Below are positions 28,121-36,975 of a stretch of DNA of 64,000 bases, piece by piece (within the stretch, counting starts at the first letter, position 1; each line of letters begins with the position of its first letter). The stretch spans positions 930,001 through 994,000 of the forward strand of contig NZ_CP104207.1 in the NCBI RefSeq assembly GCF_025244705.1, given 5' to 3'. The notes beneath the pieces are model-generated. The model was not told where the DNA came from. It did no database searches and saw only the letters and a program-made list of their open reading frames with translations. This DNA is from Sphingopyxis sp. PET50 (GTDB lineage: Bacteria > Pseudomonadota > Alphaproteobacteria > Sphingomonadales > Sphingomonadaceae). The position numbers were made by a program, and so were the translations under genes.

Positions 28121-29176
28121 CCGACGACCTCGCCTTCAAGCCCGAGGACGACCGCTATCACCAGCTCTCCGACGACCCCTATGAGACCGAAACCAACTGG
28201 TGGTCGTTCAACATCCCCGAACGCAAGGTCGGCTGCTGGATCCACGCGCCCTATTATCCCAACCGCAAGGCGGTGAGCTGGCGCATCTTCGCCTGGGACG
28301 ATGAAGGCTATGATCAGGCGCGCATGGCCTATTACCGCAAGGTCGAGGAAGCGCCGATGCCCGATGCCCCCGACCTCACCGACATCACCTTCCCGGGCGA
28401 CAGGAACGGCGGCGGCTACAGCCTCAAAATGCTCGAACCGGGCATGAAATATCATCTGCGATATGACGATCCCGCGCGCGGCTTCGCGCTCGACTTCACC
28501 CACACCGGCCTGCACGAACCGCACCGCTTCCCGCCGGGCAAGCCGCCCTTCATGGCGACGCCGCACTATGACCAGCTCGGCCATGTCGAAGGCTGGATGA
28601 CCTTGCGCGGCGAGCGCATCCGCATCGACGGGATCGGCGTGCGCGACCGCACCTGGGGCCCGCGCGGCGGCCCCTATGCGGCGAGCCCCAAAGTCTATGC
28701 CGATGACATGGACCGGGTGAAGCATCCCGGCGGCGCGCGCTGGCGCGAGATCGAGCGCGAGCGGGGCAGGGGGCGTATCCAGTACATCTTCGGCCACCGC
28801 CGCGACGGCACCGGCTTCCTCGGCTTCGCGCGCGTGCAGGACGGCGATGCCGATGGCTGGTCGCCCATGAACGCCGAGCTGGATTCGCCGCGACGGCCAG
28901 TTCGGCAGCCTGGATTCCGGCAAATCGCGGATGCGCGTCTTCCGCAGCCCCAGGACCGGCTGGAGTACGCATATGCAGGTCGATCTCACCGACGAGCATG
29001 GCCGCGCGATGAAGAGCGAAGGCTTCACCGTCAGCACGATGAGCGAGGCCGGTTACGGCGTGAACCAGCTGATGCGCTGGGACATTGACGGCGGCATCGG
29101 CTGGGGCGAGGATCAGGACGTATGGAATCCGGTTCATTTCGTCCGCATGCTCGACGCGCTCAAGGCGACCGCCTGA
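28117..29176 (+). CDS. DUF7064/DUF7065-like (AttH/CrtC-fold) protein, frameshift near 28880
   Basis: The protein of about 352 residues starts MTDDLAFKPEDDRYHQLSDD and contains NWWSFNIPERKVGCWIHAPY and GVRDRTWGPRGG. The WGPR-type motif and overall beta-rich character recall the lipocalin-like AttH/hydroxyneurosporene-hydratase fold. The exact family name is given from memory and is uncertain. The frame breaks after MNAEL and resumes as WIRRDGQFGSLDSGKSRMRV. Function unknown; it is common in such operons and could bind or hydrate a hydrophobic substrate. Confidence 0.65.
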
Positions 29177-29181
29177 CCGCG

Positions 29182-30114
29182 ATGCTCTCCCGCCTCTCGC
29201 TGCCGCTGATGTGTGCGCCGATGAGCTTCGCCTCGTCGGTGCCGCTCGCGACCGCCTGCTGCCGCGCCGGGGTGATCGGCGGGTGGCAGGGCGGGACGGT
29301 CACCCCGTTCAAGCTGTTCGAGGAATATCTGACCGCGCTCGATGCCGTGGAGGACGGCGCGCCGCCGATCGTCAACATGCCCGCCCGCTGGGGCACCGAT
29401 CCCGCGGCCGCCGACCGGCTGGCGCTGCTCGAACGCCACCGCGTCCCGCTCGTGCTGTCGAGCCTCGGCGATCCCTCTGCACTGGTCGAGCGGGTGCATG
29501 GCTGGGGCGGGCGCGTGATCCACGACGTGACGACGATGAAGCACGCCGAAAAGGCGATCGCGGCGGGCGCCGACGGGCTGATGCTCACCTGCGCCGGGGC
29601 AGGCGGGCATACGGGTTTCCTGACCCCGATGGCGTTCGTCCCCGCGGTGCGGCGGATGTTCGGCGGCCTGCTGATCGTCGCGGGCGGCATTGCCGACGCG
29701 CACGGCATCGCGGCGGCGCTCGCGCTCGGCGGCGACATCGCCTGCATGGGCACGCGCTTCATCGCGACGCCCGAGAGCGGCGTGGTTGAGGGGCACCGCA
29801 GCATGATCCCCGCGGTCGGCGCCGACGACATCGTCGCCTCGGCGGCGATGAACGGGGTGCCCGCGCACTGGATGCGGCCATCGATCGAGGCGGTCGGGCT
29901 CGATGCGAAAACGCTGCCGAGCGTTCGCTCGCCGATGCCCGAGGGTGTGATACCGTGGCGCGATATCTGGAGCGCGGGGCAGAGCGTCGGACTGATCGAC
30001 GCGGTCGAGCCGGTGGCGGAATTGGTGGCGCGGCTGACGCGCGCGTTCGAGGCGCTGCCGGGCGGGCTAGACTGGCGAGGGCGGATCGACAAGGCGGCGG
30101 CGGGTTGGGCCTGA
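29182..30114 (+). CDS. Nitronate monooxygenase-like flavoprotein
   Basis: This 310-residue TIM-barrel FMN protein starts MLSRLSLPLMCAPMSFASSV. GADGLMLTCAGAGGHTG and LLIVAGGIADAHGIAAALALGGDIACMGTRF form the FMN-phosphate site of the 2-nitropropane dioxygenase/NMO family. Members include true nitronate oxidases, but also flavoproteins of steroid-ring degradation such as IpdC, so the reaction is open. ATG 29182 is chosen because it opens the family-typical N-terminus. Confidence 0.8.
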   Translation: MLSRLSLPLMCAPMSFASSVPLATACCRAGVIGGWQGGTVTPFKLFEEYLTALDAVEDGAPPIVNMPARWGTDPAAADRLALLERHRVPLVLSSLGDPSALVERVHGWGGRVIHDVTTMKHAEKAIAAGADGLMLTCAGAGGHTGFLTPMAFVPAVRRMFGGLLIVAGGIADAHGIAAALALGGDIACMGTRFIATPESGVVEGHRSMIPAVGADDIVASAAMNGVPAHWMRPSIEAVGLDAKTLPSVRSPMPEGVIPWRDIWSAGQSVGLIDAVEPVAELVARLTRAFEALPGGLDWRGRIDKAAAGWA

Positions 30115-30131
30115 ACAAAGCCACCCAAAAG

Positions 30132-30217
30132 CCGTTTGCCCTGAGCTTGTCGAAGGGCCGTTCTATCCTTCAACGTTGCAGGAAGAACGGTGCTTCGACA
30201 AGCTCAGCACGAACGGG
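30132..30217. repeat. Inverted repeat, CTTCGACAAGCTCAG family
   Basis: The arms CCCTGAGCTTGTCGAAGGGC and GTGCTTCGACAAGCTCAGCA are separated by about 30 bp. The element lies between convergent genes. Confidence 0.8.
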
Positions 30218-30243
30218 GAAGGGGATATTCGGATTTCTGGCCA

Positions 30244-31233
30244 CTACTCCATCACCAGCACCACCCGCCCCGCGCTCTTGCCCGCCGCCGCATCTTCCAT
30301 CGCCGCGCGAAAATCGTCCAGGTTGTAAGTCCGCGCCACCGCTGGCCGTAGCTTGCCTTCGCCCGCCAGCGCGAACACCGTATCCCGATTGACTTCACTC
30401 TTCTCTGGCTCGAAAATCCCGAACTGCCGCACGTCGACCCCGACCAGGCTTGCCCCCTTCAACAGCGGCAAATTGGTCCGCAGCGCAGCGATCCCGCCCG
30501 GAAAGCCGATCACCAGATGCCGCCCGTTCCACGCCAGCGAGCGGAACGCCGGATCGGTCGCCTCGCCGCCGACCGGATCGAACACCACATCGACCCCCTT
30601 GCCCTCGTTCGCCGCCTTGACCGCCTCGCGCCAGTCGCCGCCGCGCGCATCGACCACGGCATCGGCGCCCCCGGCGATCGCCAGCGCGCGCTTTTCCTCG
30701 CTCGACGCAGACCCGATCACCCGCGCGCCCAGATGCTTGCCGATCTGCACCGCCGCATAGCCCGTGGCGCCGCCAGCGCCGAGCACCAGCAATGCCTCGC
30801 CCGCAGCCAGCCGCCCGCGATCGACGAGCGCATGCCATGCGGTGGCATAGCTCACGGGGAACACCGCTGCCTCCTCGAACGACAGCGCTTCGGGCATCTT
30901 GCGCACCACCCGTGCGGGCAGGTTCACCGCCTCGGCGAACATCCCGCCCCAGCCGCTCGCCACCACCTTGTCGCCTACCGCCAGCCCCGTAATCTCGGCC
31001 CCGACCGCCTCGACCACGCCAACGCACTCGCTCCCTGGAATGAACGGCACCGGCGGTTTCACCTGATAACCGCCGCCCGCGGTCAGCACGTCGACGAAGC
31101 TGATCCCCGCCGCCCTGATAGAAATCCTTACTTGAGTGGGCGACGGCGGACCCGGATCATGGTCGACAAGCACGTAATTTTCGGGTGGGCCGAGTTCGTC
31201 GGCGCGGACGGCACGGGGCAGGGGAGCGGTCAT
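30244..31233 (-). CDS. Zinc-free quinone oxidoreductase (MDR/QOR family)
   Basis: This 329-residue NADPH-dependent reductase has the coenzyme-binding LVLGAGGATGYAAVQIGK and the substrate-domain FIPGSECVGVVEAVG. No zinc ligands are present, as expected for quinone oxidoreductase or enoyl reductase members. It could reduce an alpha,beta-unsaturated ketone or CoA ester. It is divergent from a second NMO-like gene with operator site 4 between them. Confidence 0.87.
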   Translation of the reverse strand: MTAPLPRAVRADELGPPENYVLVDHDPGPPSPTQVRISIRAAGISFVDVLTAGGGYQVKPPVPFIPGSECVGVVEAVGAEITGLAVGDKVVASGWGGMFAEAVNLPARVVRKMPEALSFEEAAVFPVSYATAWHALVDRGRLAAGEALLVLGAGGATGYAAVQIGKHLGARVIGSASSEEKRALAIAGGADAVVDARGGDWREAVKAANEGKGVDVVFDPVGGEATDPAFRSLAWNGRHLVIGFPGGIAALRTNLPLLKGASLVGVDVRQFGIFEPEKSEVNRDTVFALAGEGKLRPAVARTYNLDDFRAAMEDAAAGKSAGRVVLVME

Positions 31234-31272
31234 CGGACACCTCTTGTCATCAGCAATTTAGAAGTATAACCA

Positions 31273-31284
31273 AGTTATATAACT
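31273..31284. promoter_or_regulatory. Operator site 4, AGTTATATAACT (exact)
   Basis: A perfect palindrome between the quinone oxidoreductase (start 31233) and the NMO-like gene (start 31301), only 16 bases before the latter. Confidence 0.85.
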
Positions 31285-31300
31285 ACTGGAGGGAAAGCCA

Positions 31301-32281
31301 ATGGGTTTCAAGACGCGGATCACCGAAATGCTGGGCATCGAACATCCGATCGTCCAGGGCGGCATGCAGGCCGTCGGCACCGCCGACATGGCGAGCGCGG
31401 TGTCGAACGCCGGGGGCCTCGGCATCATCACCGCGCTGACCCAGCCGAGCCCGGAGGCGCTGCGCGACGAGATCGAGCGTTGCCGGTCGATGACCGACAA
31501 GCCCTTCGGCGTCAACCTGACCGTGTTCCCGACGATCAACTCGCCCGATTACAACGCCTATGCCGATGCGGTCGTCGAAAGCGGCGTCAAGGTCATGGAG
31601 ACCGCCGGCACCCCCGCGGTGCGCGAGATCTGGGCGCGGGTGAAGCCGCACGGCGTCACCATCCTCCACAAATGCACCGCGGTCCGTCATGCGCTTTCGG
31701 CGGAAAAGGCGGGCTGCGACATCATCTCGATCGACGGTTTCGAATGTGCGGGGCATCCGGGCGAGGACGATATCCCCGGCTTGATCCTGATCCCCGCCGC
31801 CGCCGACAAGGTGACGATCCCGATGCTCGCCTCGGGCGGTTTCGGTGATGGCCGCGGCCTGATCGCGGCGCTCAGTCTCGGCGCCGAGGGCATCAACATG
31901 GGCACGCGCTTCTGCGCGACGAAGGAAGCGCCGATCCACGACAATGTGAAGCAGGCCTATCTCGACAATGACGAGCGCGGCAGCTTCCTGATCTTCCGCA
32001 ACTTCAAGAACACCGCGCGCGTCGGCAAGAGCGAAGTCAGTGAAGAGGTGGTCCGCCGCCTCGCGCAGCCCGACGCCAAATTCGCCGATGTGCAGGAACT
32101 GGTTGCCGGCACCGCGGGCCGCGAGCTGCTCAAGACCGGCGATCTGTCGAAGGGCGTCTTCTGGGCCGGCATGGTGCAGGGGCTGATCCACGACATCCCG
32201 ACCTGTCAGCAACTGATCGACCGGATCATTGCCGAGGCCGAGGCGATCCTCGACCAGCGGCTGGCGGGGTTTCGGCACTGA
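31301..32281 (+). CDS. Nitronate monooxygenase/IpdC-like flavoprotein
   Basis: This 326-residue protein starts MGFKTRITEMLGIEHPIVQG, followed by MQAVGTADMASAVSNAGGLG. The FMN site is seen in SIDGFECAGHPGEDD and LASGGFGDGRGLIAALSLGA, then EGINMGTRFCAT. It belongs to the NMO/2-nitropropane dioxygenase family. Mycobacterial IpdC, which acts in steroid C/D-ring degradation, is a family member of similar size, so a role on a cyclic CoA ester is possible. This is an analogy, not an assignment. Confidence 0.85.
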   Translation: MGFKTRITEMLGIEHPIVQGGMQAVGTADMASAVSNAGGLGIITALTQPSPEALRDEIERCRSMTDKPFGVNLTVFPTINSPDYNAYADAVVESGVKVMETAGTPAVREIWARVKPHGVTILHKCTAVRHALSAEKAGCDIISIDGFECAGHPGEDDIPGLILIPAAADKVTIPMLASGGFGDGRGLIAALSLGAEGINMGTRFCATKEAPIHDNVKQAYLDNDERGSFLIFRNFKNTARVGKSEVSEEVVRRLAQPDAKFADVQELVAGTAGRELLKTGDLSKGVFWAGMVQGLIHDIPTCQQLIDRIIAEAEAILDQRLAGFRH

Positions 32282-32284
32282 GCT

Positions 32285-32395
32285 ATTTCTCCCCTCCCTT
32301 TTAGGGAGGGGCCGGGGGTGGGTATGCGATCTGGCGCTGCCGCTCGCTCCGCTCGCACCCACCCCTAACCCCTCCCTTGCAGGGAGGGGAACAGA
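32285..32395. repeat. REP-like inverted repeat
   Basis: It starts CCCCTCCCTTTTAGGGAGGGG and ends CCCCTCCCTTGCAGGGAGGGG, with a GGGGGTGGGT / ACCCACCCCTA inner pair. It fills the gap between convergent genes. Confidence 0.8.
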
Positions 32396-32396
32396 G

Positions 32397-33143
32397 TCAC
32401 CGCTGCCCGCCATCGACCCGCACCAGCGCGCCGGTGGTATAGGACGACGCCGGACTCGCCAGCATCAGCGCCGCTGTCACGATCTCCTCGGGCCGCCCCG
32501 GCCGTCCCAGCGCCACCGGCTGCGTCTCGCGCTTCCTCGGGTCCCACGCCTCGGCGATGTCGGTCAGGAACGGGCCAGGGCTGATCGTGTTGACGCGCAC
32601 CTTCGGCGCATATTCGCGGCTCAGCGATACGGTCATCGCGTTGAGCGCCGCCTTCGCCGCGCCATAGGGCACGACCATCGGCAGCGCCATCAGCGCGCCG
32701 GTCGAACTGATATTGATGATGCAGCCGCCGTCGCCCTCGCTCATCCGGTGCGCGACCTGGCTTGCGAGGCGAAACGGCCCCTTGAAATTGAGGTTCATCA
32801 CCGAATCGAACAGGCTCTCGGGCATTTCGTGGCTGGGGCAGGCGGGCGACATGCCGGCGTTGTTGATCAGGATATCGACGCGCCCATATTCGGCATAGGC
32901 CGCGGCGATCAGCGCATCGATCTCGTCCCAGCGCCCGCAATGCACGCTGTGCGCCAGCGCGCGACGCCCGAGCGCGCGGCACTCCGCCGCCACCTCCTCG
33001 CAATTCTCGCGCTTGCGGCTCGCGACGATGACGTCGGCGCCGCGCTCGGCGAGCGCCTTGACCATGCGGTAGCCGAGCCCGCGCGACCCGCCGGTGACGA
33101 GCGCGACCTTGCCGGTGAAATCGAACAGCGGATCGGGGGGCAT
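32397..33143 (-). CDS. SDR family oxidoreductase
   Basis: This 248-residue classical SDR has TGGSRGLG (nucleotide site), NNAG, Ser in INISSTG and the catalytic YGAAK. SRKRE after strand 2 points to NADP preference. It is the last gene of a minus-strand unit from 38255 downward, one base after an alpha/beta hydrolase gene. Confidence 0.9.
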   Translation of the reverse strand: MPPDPLFDFTGKVALVTGGSRGLGYRMVKALAERGADVIVASRKRENCEEVAAECRALGRRALAHSVHCGRWDEIDALIAAAYAEYGRVDILINNAGMSPACPSHEMPESLFDSVMNLNFKGPFRLASQVAHRMSEGDGGCIINISSTGALMALPMVVPYGAAKAALNAMTVSLSREYAPKVRVNTISPGPFLTDIAEAWDPRKRETQPVALGRPGRPEEIVTAALMLASPASSYTTGALVRVDGGQR

Positions 33144-33144
33144 G

Positions 33145-34107
33145 TCAGTCTCCCGTCGGGGCGGTCATCGCGGCTGCCGCCGCCATCAGCCCGGCGTTGC
33201 AGCGCTGCGCGATATCGGCGTCGGCCACCGCGTTGAAGGCATGGACCGCCCCCGCATAGCTGTGCAGCTCGACGGGCACCCCCGATGCGGTCAGCCGCCG
33301 CGCATAATCGAGATTTTCGTCGAAGAAGAGGTCGAGGCTGCCCGTCGCGATATAGGCGGGCGGCAGGTTCGACAGATCGTCGGCAAGGCTGGGCGAGAAC
33401 CAGCCCTTGCGGTGGTCGTCCGCGGCATAGTCGCCTTTCAGCGCGGCCCATCCGAACCGGTTGCTCGCGCGCGTCCAGACGAACTCGCCGGTGTTCGGAT
33501 TGTCATAGGGGCAGGCTTCGCCCCCCGTGCGATGGTCGAGCATCGGATAGGTGAGCAATTGCCCCCCGATCGCCGAGCCCGCCGAGGTCGCGCGCCATGA
33601 TCGCCAGCGCCGCCGCCAGACCGCCGCCCGCGCTCTCGCCCGCGACAATTATCCGGTTCGCGTCGAAACCGAGCGCCCCGGCCTGTCCCGCGAGCCACAC
33701 CAGCGCCGAATGGCAATCCTCCTGCGGCGCGGGGAAGGGATGTTCGGGCGCCAGGCGATATTCGACCGATGCGACGGGTACGCCGGCATGGATGCCGCGA
33801 GCGTCGCCGGGCTGGTCTGAATCCGCCGGGCCGATCCCATCACCATGCCGCCGCCGTGGATATACAGGATCGCGCCGCTCCCGGGCTTCGTCGCCGACGG
33901 CCGATAAAGATAGACCGCGATGTCGGGCCCGCCATGCGCTGACGATATGGTCATAACCTCGGGCGTGATCGCCGGTGGCGGCAGGAAGGCGTAGGCGGCG
34001 TCGGCCTTTTCCCGAACCTCGGCGATCAGCGATCCGGCAAGCTCGACCTGCGGGAACATGTTGAGCAGCGGTGCGATCTGCCGGTCGACCAGATGGCGGG
34101 TGGTCAT
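33145..34107 (-). CDS. Alpha/beta hydrolase (hormone-sensitive-lipase type), two frameshifts
   Basis: HGGGMVMGS is the oxyanion motif of the HSL family; VEYRLAPEHPFPAP, the nucleophile elbow GESAGG, TGSLDLFFDENLDYA (Asp) and AVHAFN (His) complete the fold and triad. These pieces lie in three frames; shifts occur near 33815 and 33573. The restored length of about 320 residues is normal. It hydrolyses an ester or lactone of unknown structure. Confidence 0.82.
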
Positions 34108-34121
34108 TCAAAATTCTCCTT

Positions 34122-35396
34122 TCAGCTCGGTGCCCGGATCGTCTCCAGCCGCGTCGGGATATGCTCGCTCGGGAACAGTCCCGGCGCGGGCGTCGCATTC
34201 TTCAGATAGGCCTTGGCGACCTGCACCTTGTGCACCTCGGTCGGCCCGTCGGCGAGTGCCATTGCGGGCAGGCCCATCCACATATCGGCGAGCGGCAGTT
34301 CCAGCGTCATGCCCAGACTGCCGTGCAGCTGGATCGCGCGCTGGACGATGTCGTGATAGACTTTCGCCATCTGCACCTTGCACATCGCGATATGGGTGCG
34401 CGCGGCGCCGTGGGGTTCGTTGTCGATGATCCACGCGGTCTTGAGCACCAGCAGGCGGAACTGTTCGAGCTCGATGATCGAATCGGCGATCGCCCCCTGC
34501 ACGAACTGATGCTCGCTGAGCGGCTTGCCCTGCGTCCGCCGCGACACCGCGCGTTCGAGCATCATGTCGATCGCGCGCTGGCACTTGCCGACGGTGCGCA
34601 TCGCGTGGTGGACGCGCCCGCCGCCGAGCCGCGCCTGCGCCACCTTGAATCCCTCGCCGGGCCCGCCGAGCATCGCGTCGAGCGGCACGCGCACCTTGTT
34701 GTAGCGGATATAGGCGTGGGTGCCGTCGTCCGCGCCCTTGCTGTCGCCCATCGTCTGCGAATGGCGGATATATTCGACTCCCGGCGTGTCGGTGGGGACG
34801 ATCAGCATCGACATGCGCTGGTGCGGCGGATTCTCGGGGTTGGTGACGACCATCACGATCAGGAAGGCCGCGAAGCGCGCGTTGGACGAGAACCATTTCT
34901 CGCCCTCGATCACCCATTGGTTGCCCTCCTGCCACGCGCGGCAGGTGAATTCCTTGGGATCGGCGCCCGCCTGCGGCTCGGTCATCGAGAAGCAGGAGAC
35001 GATCGTGCCGTCCATCAGCGGCTGGAGATAGCGCGCCTTCTGCTCCTCGGTCCCGAACATCGCGAGGATTTCGCTGTTGCCGGTATCGGGCGCCGCGGTG
35101 CCGAACACGGTCGGCGCCCAATAGCTGCGCCCGAGGATTTCGTTCATCAGCGCGAGGGTGAGCTGGCCATAGCCCGGCCCGCCGAGTTCGGCGCCGAGGT
35201 GGCACGCCCACAGCCCCTGCGCCTTCACCTGCTCCTGCAGCGGTTTCATATAGGCGCGCGATTCCCGGTTGGCGACGTCATAGGGCGCGCCATGGCCGGG
35301 GAAGAGCAGGTCCATCGGCTCGCATTGCTCGCGGACGAATGTCGCCATCCAGTCGAGTTTGGCCTGCAATTCGGGCTCGATGCGGAAATCGATCAT
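34122..35396 (-). CDS. Acyl-CoA dehydrogenase, ACAD10/11-like
   Basis: This 424-residue enzyme is longer than usual and shows SMTEPQAGADPKEFTC, EGEKWFSSNARFAAFL and RAIQLHGSLGMTLELPLADM, a pattern of the ACAD11-like group. A phosphotransferase-like gene lies 15 bases upstream. In animal ACAD10/11 the same kinase-like and dehydrogenase domains are fused, so the two bacterial proteins probably act in one reaction sequence. Confidence 0.9.
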   Translation of the reverse strand: MIDFRIEPELQAKLDWMATFVREQCEPMDLLFPGHGAPYDVANRESRAYMKPLQEQVKAQGLWACHLGAELGGPGYGQLTLALMNEILGRSYWAPTVFGTAAPDTGNSEILAMFGTEEQKARYLQPLMDGTIVSCFSMTEPQAGADPKEFTCRAWQEGNQWVIEGEKWFSSNARFAAFLIVMVVTNPENPPHQRMSMLIVPTDTPGVEYIRHSQTMGDSKGADDGTHAYIRYNKVRVPLDAMLGGPGEGFKVAQARLGGGRVHHAMRTVGKCQRAIDMMLERAVSRRTQGKPLSEHQFVQGAIADSIIELEQFRLLVLKTAWIIDNEPHGAARTHIAMCKVQMAKVYHDIVQRAIQLHGSLGMTLELPLADMWMGLPAMALADGPTEVHKVQVAKAYLKNATPAPGLFPSEHIPTRLETIRAPS

Positions 35397-35411
35397 GTCG
35401 TCGTCCTTGTA

Positions 35412-36479
35412 TTAGCCGATCAGGCGGATGAGTTTTTCGGCTTCGGCGAAATTGCCGCGCACCAGCCGGTCGAAGAAGCGCCCGGTCTCGGCGTTCAATA
35501 TGCCCTTGGCCGCCTGCGCGACCTTGTACTCGAGGATGCAGCCGCCCTTGAACATCGCGAGGATCAGATAATAGTCGAAGCTGTCCATGCCGCGCCCGGT
35601 GCCCGCGGCATAATGCGCCATCAGCTCCTGCCGGCTCGGCCAGTCGCCGACATTATAGAGCGCCTTTTCGGGCACATGGCCGGGGAAGCGGTCGTCGCAT
35701 ATGCCGTTGCAGAACCAGGCGAGGTCGAGCAGCGGATCGGCGATCGTCGACAGTTCCCAGTCGATCAGCGCGGTCAGCCGGCACGGCGGATCGAAGGCGA
35801 AGAGCGCATTGGGGGTGCCGACGTCGCCGTGGATGATGCCGGGCCGGAAATCGTCCGGGATATTGGCACGCAGCCAGTCGCGGGCCAGCGCATAGCCCGG
35901 CAGTTCGCGCCACTCGAAATCGTAAAGCTGCCTGTAGCTCCTGATCTGGCCTTCCCAGCGGTCGACCTGCCGTTCGAGAAAATTGTCGGGCCGCCCGAAG
36001 TCTTCGAGGCCGACGGCCCTGTAATCGACGTTGGCGAGCGCGATCAGCCCGTCGACCATCGCAAAGGGCACCTCGCGCGCGTGCGGCGGCTTGTCGAAAG
36101 GCGGCCGGTCGTAAATGCGCCCGTCGCGCAGGTCTGCGGGCCATCCCTCGACCAGATCCATGACATAGAAGGGGGCACCGATGACCTCGGCGTCGGCGCA
36201 GCTTCCGTGACAGACCGGGTGCGGCACGCCGGTGCCGTTCAGCGCCGTGAGCACCCGCGCCTCGCGCAGCACGCTCTTCTCGCTTCCGGGAGGCGGCACC
36301 GCGGGCGGACGGCGCAGGATGAGCGTCTTGCCGCCGCGATCGAGCGACAGGATGACGTTCGACGTGCCGCCGTGAATTTTCTCCACCGCCAGCGGTCCGT
36401 CGCCGAGCGCGGGAAGGTTCGCGTCGAGCCATGCGGTCAACCGTTCGGGATCGGCCAGCGCCTTCACATCGTCGCTCAT
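35412..36479 (-). CDS. Aminoglycoside-phosphotransferase-like kinase (ACAD10/11 N-terminal type)
   Basis: The 355-residue protein has the kinase fold of the APH family: GGTSNVILSL (nucleotide loop), the catalytic GIIHGDVGTPNALF (HGDxxxxN) and metal-binding LIDWELSTIADPLLDLAW. In ACAD10/11 this domain is reported to phosphorylate 4-hydroxyacyl-CoA before elimination by the dehydrogenase. The adjacent ACAD11-like gene supports that role here. Its ATG overlaps the end of the marR-type gene (ATGA). Confidence 0.87.
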   Translation of the reverse strand: MSDDVKALADPERLTAWLDANLPALGDGPLAVEKIHGGTSNVILSLDRGGKTLILRRPPAVPPPGSEKSVLREARVLTALNGTGVPHPVCHGSCADAEVIGAPFYVMDLVEGWPADLRDGRIYDRPPFDKPPHAREVPFAMVDGLIALANVDYRAVGLEDFGRPDNFLERQVDRWEGQIRSYRQLYDFEWRELPGYALARDWLRANIPDDFRPGIIHGDVGTPNALFAFDPPCRLTALIDWELSTIADPLLDLAWFCNGICDDRFPGHVPEKALYNVGDWPSRQELMAHYAAGTGRGMDSFDYYLILAMFKGGCILEYKVAQAAKGILNAETGRFFDRLVRGNFAEAEKLIRLIG

Positions 36480-36934
36480 CCGTCGCGCTCCCGCAAATAG
36501 GCTTCGATGCCGGTACGGATTATGTGCATCCGTTCGGCCGCCTCGGCAAAGCTCTGCGCATCGACGTGGGTCAGCACGGCGCGCGTCACCGCCTGCGCGC
36601 GCTCGTGGTCGGCCGCTTTCAACTCCCGTCCCGCCTCGGTCGCGACGATCAGCGACGCGCGCTTGTGCCCGGGATTGTCGGCGAATGCGACCAGTCCCAG
36701 TTCGGCGAGCCGGTTCGCGGCGCGCTGCACCACCTGACGGGGATGCCCCAGGCTGCGCCCGATCTGCGCGACCGTCGGCGGTGTCGCGGCGTTCACCACG
36801 GCGGTGAGCACCGTCAGCTCCATTTCGGGCAGCCCGCTTTTCGCGCGCGTGTCGGCGTAGAGCGCCCGCATCCGCCCACGCAGCCGCGCGACCTCGTCGG
36901 CGAATCGTTCGAACTCGGGAAAACGGTCAGACAT
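36476..36934 (-). CDS. MarR-family transcriptional regulator
   Basis: This 152-residue protein has the winged helix-turn-helix of the MarR family: PTVAQIGRSLGHPRQVVQRA is the recognition region, followed by the wing NPGHKRASLIVATEAG. It starts at ATG 36934, 15 bases from a long palindrome that it probably binds. It is translated with the downstream kinase and ACAD11-like genes, which are likely its targets. Confidence 0.88.
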   Translation of the reverse strand: MSDRFPEFERFADEVARLRGRMRALYADTRAKSGLPEMELTVLTAVVNAATPPTVAQIGRSLGHPRQVVQRAANRLAELGLVAFADNPGHKRASLIVATEAGRELKAADHERAQAVTRAVLTHVDAQSFAEAAERMHIIRTGIEAYLRERDG

Positions 36935-36948
36935 GGCACTTCGATGTC

Positions 36949-36972
36949 AAATTGACACTATGGTGTCAATTT
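36949..36972. promoter_or_regulatory. Palindrome with 10-bp arms upstream of the MarR gene
   Basis: The arms AAATTGACAC and GTGTCAATTT are separated by TATG. The site lies 15-38 bases upstream of the MarR start codon and 4 bases after the stop of the SnoaL-like gene. This is the expected place and size of an autoregulatory MarR operator. Confidence 0.8.
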
Positions 36973-36975
36973 ATT

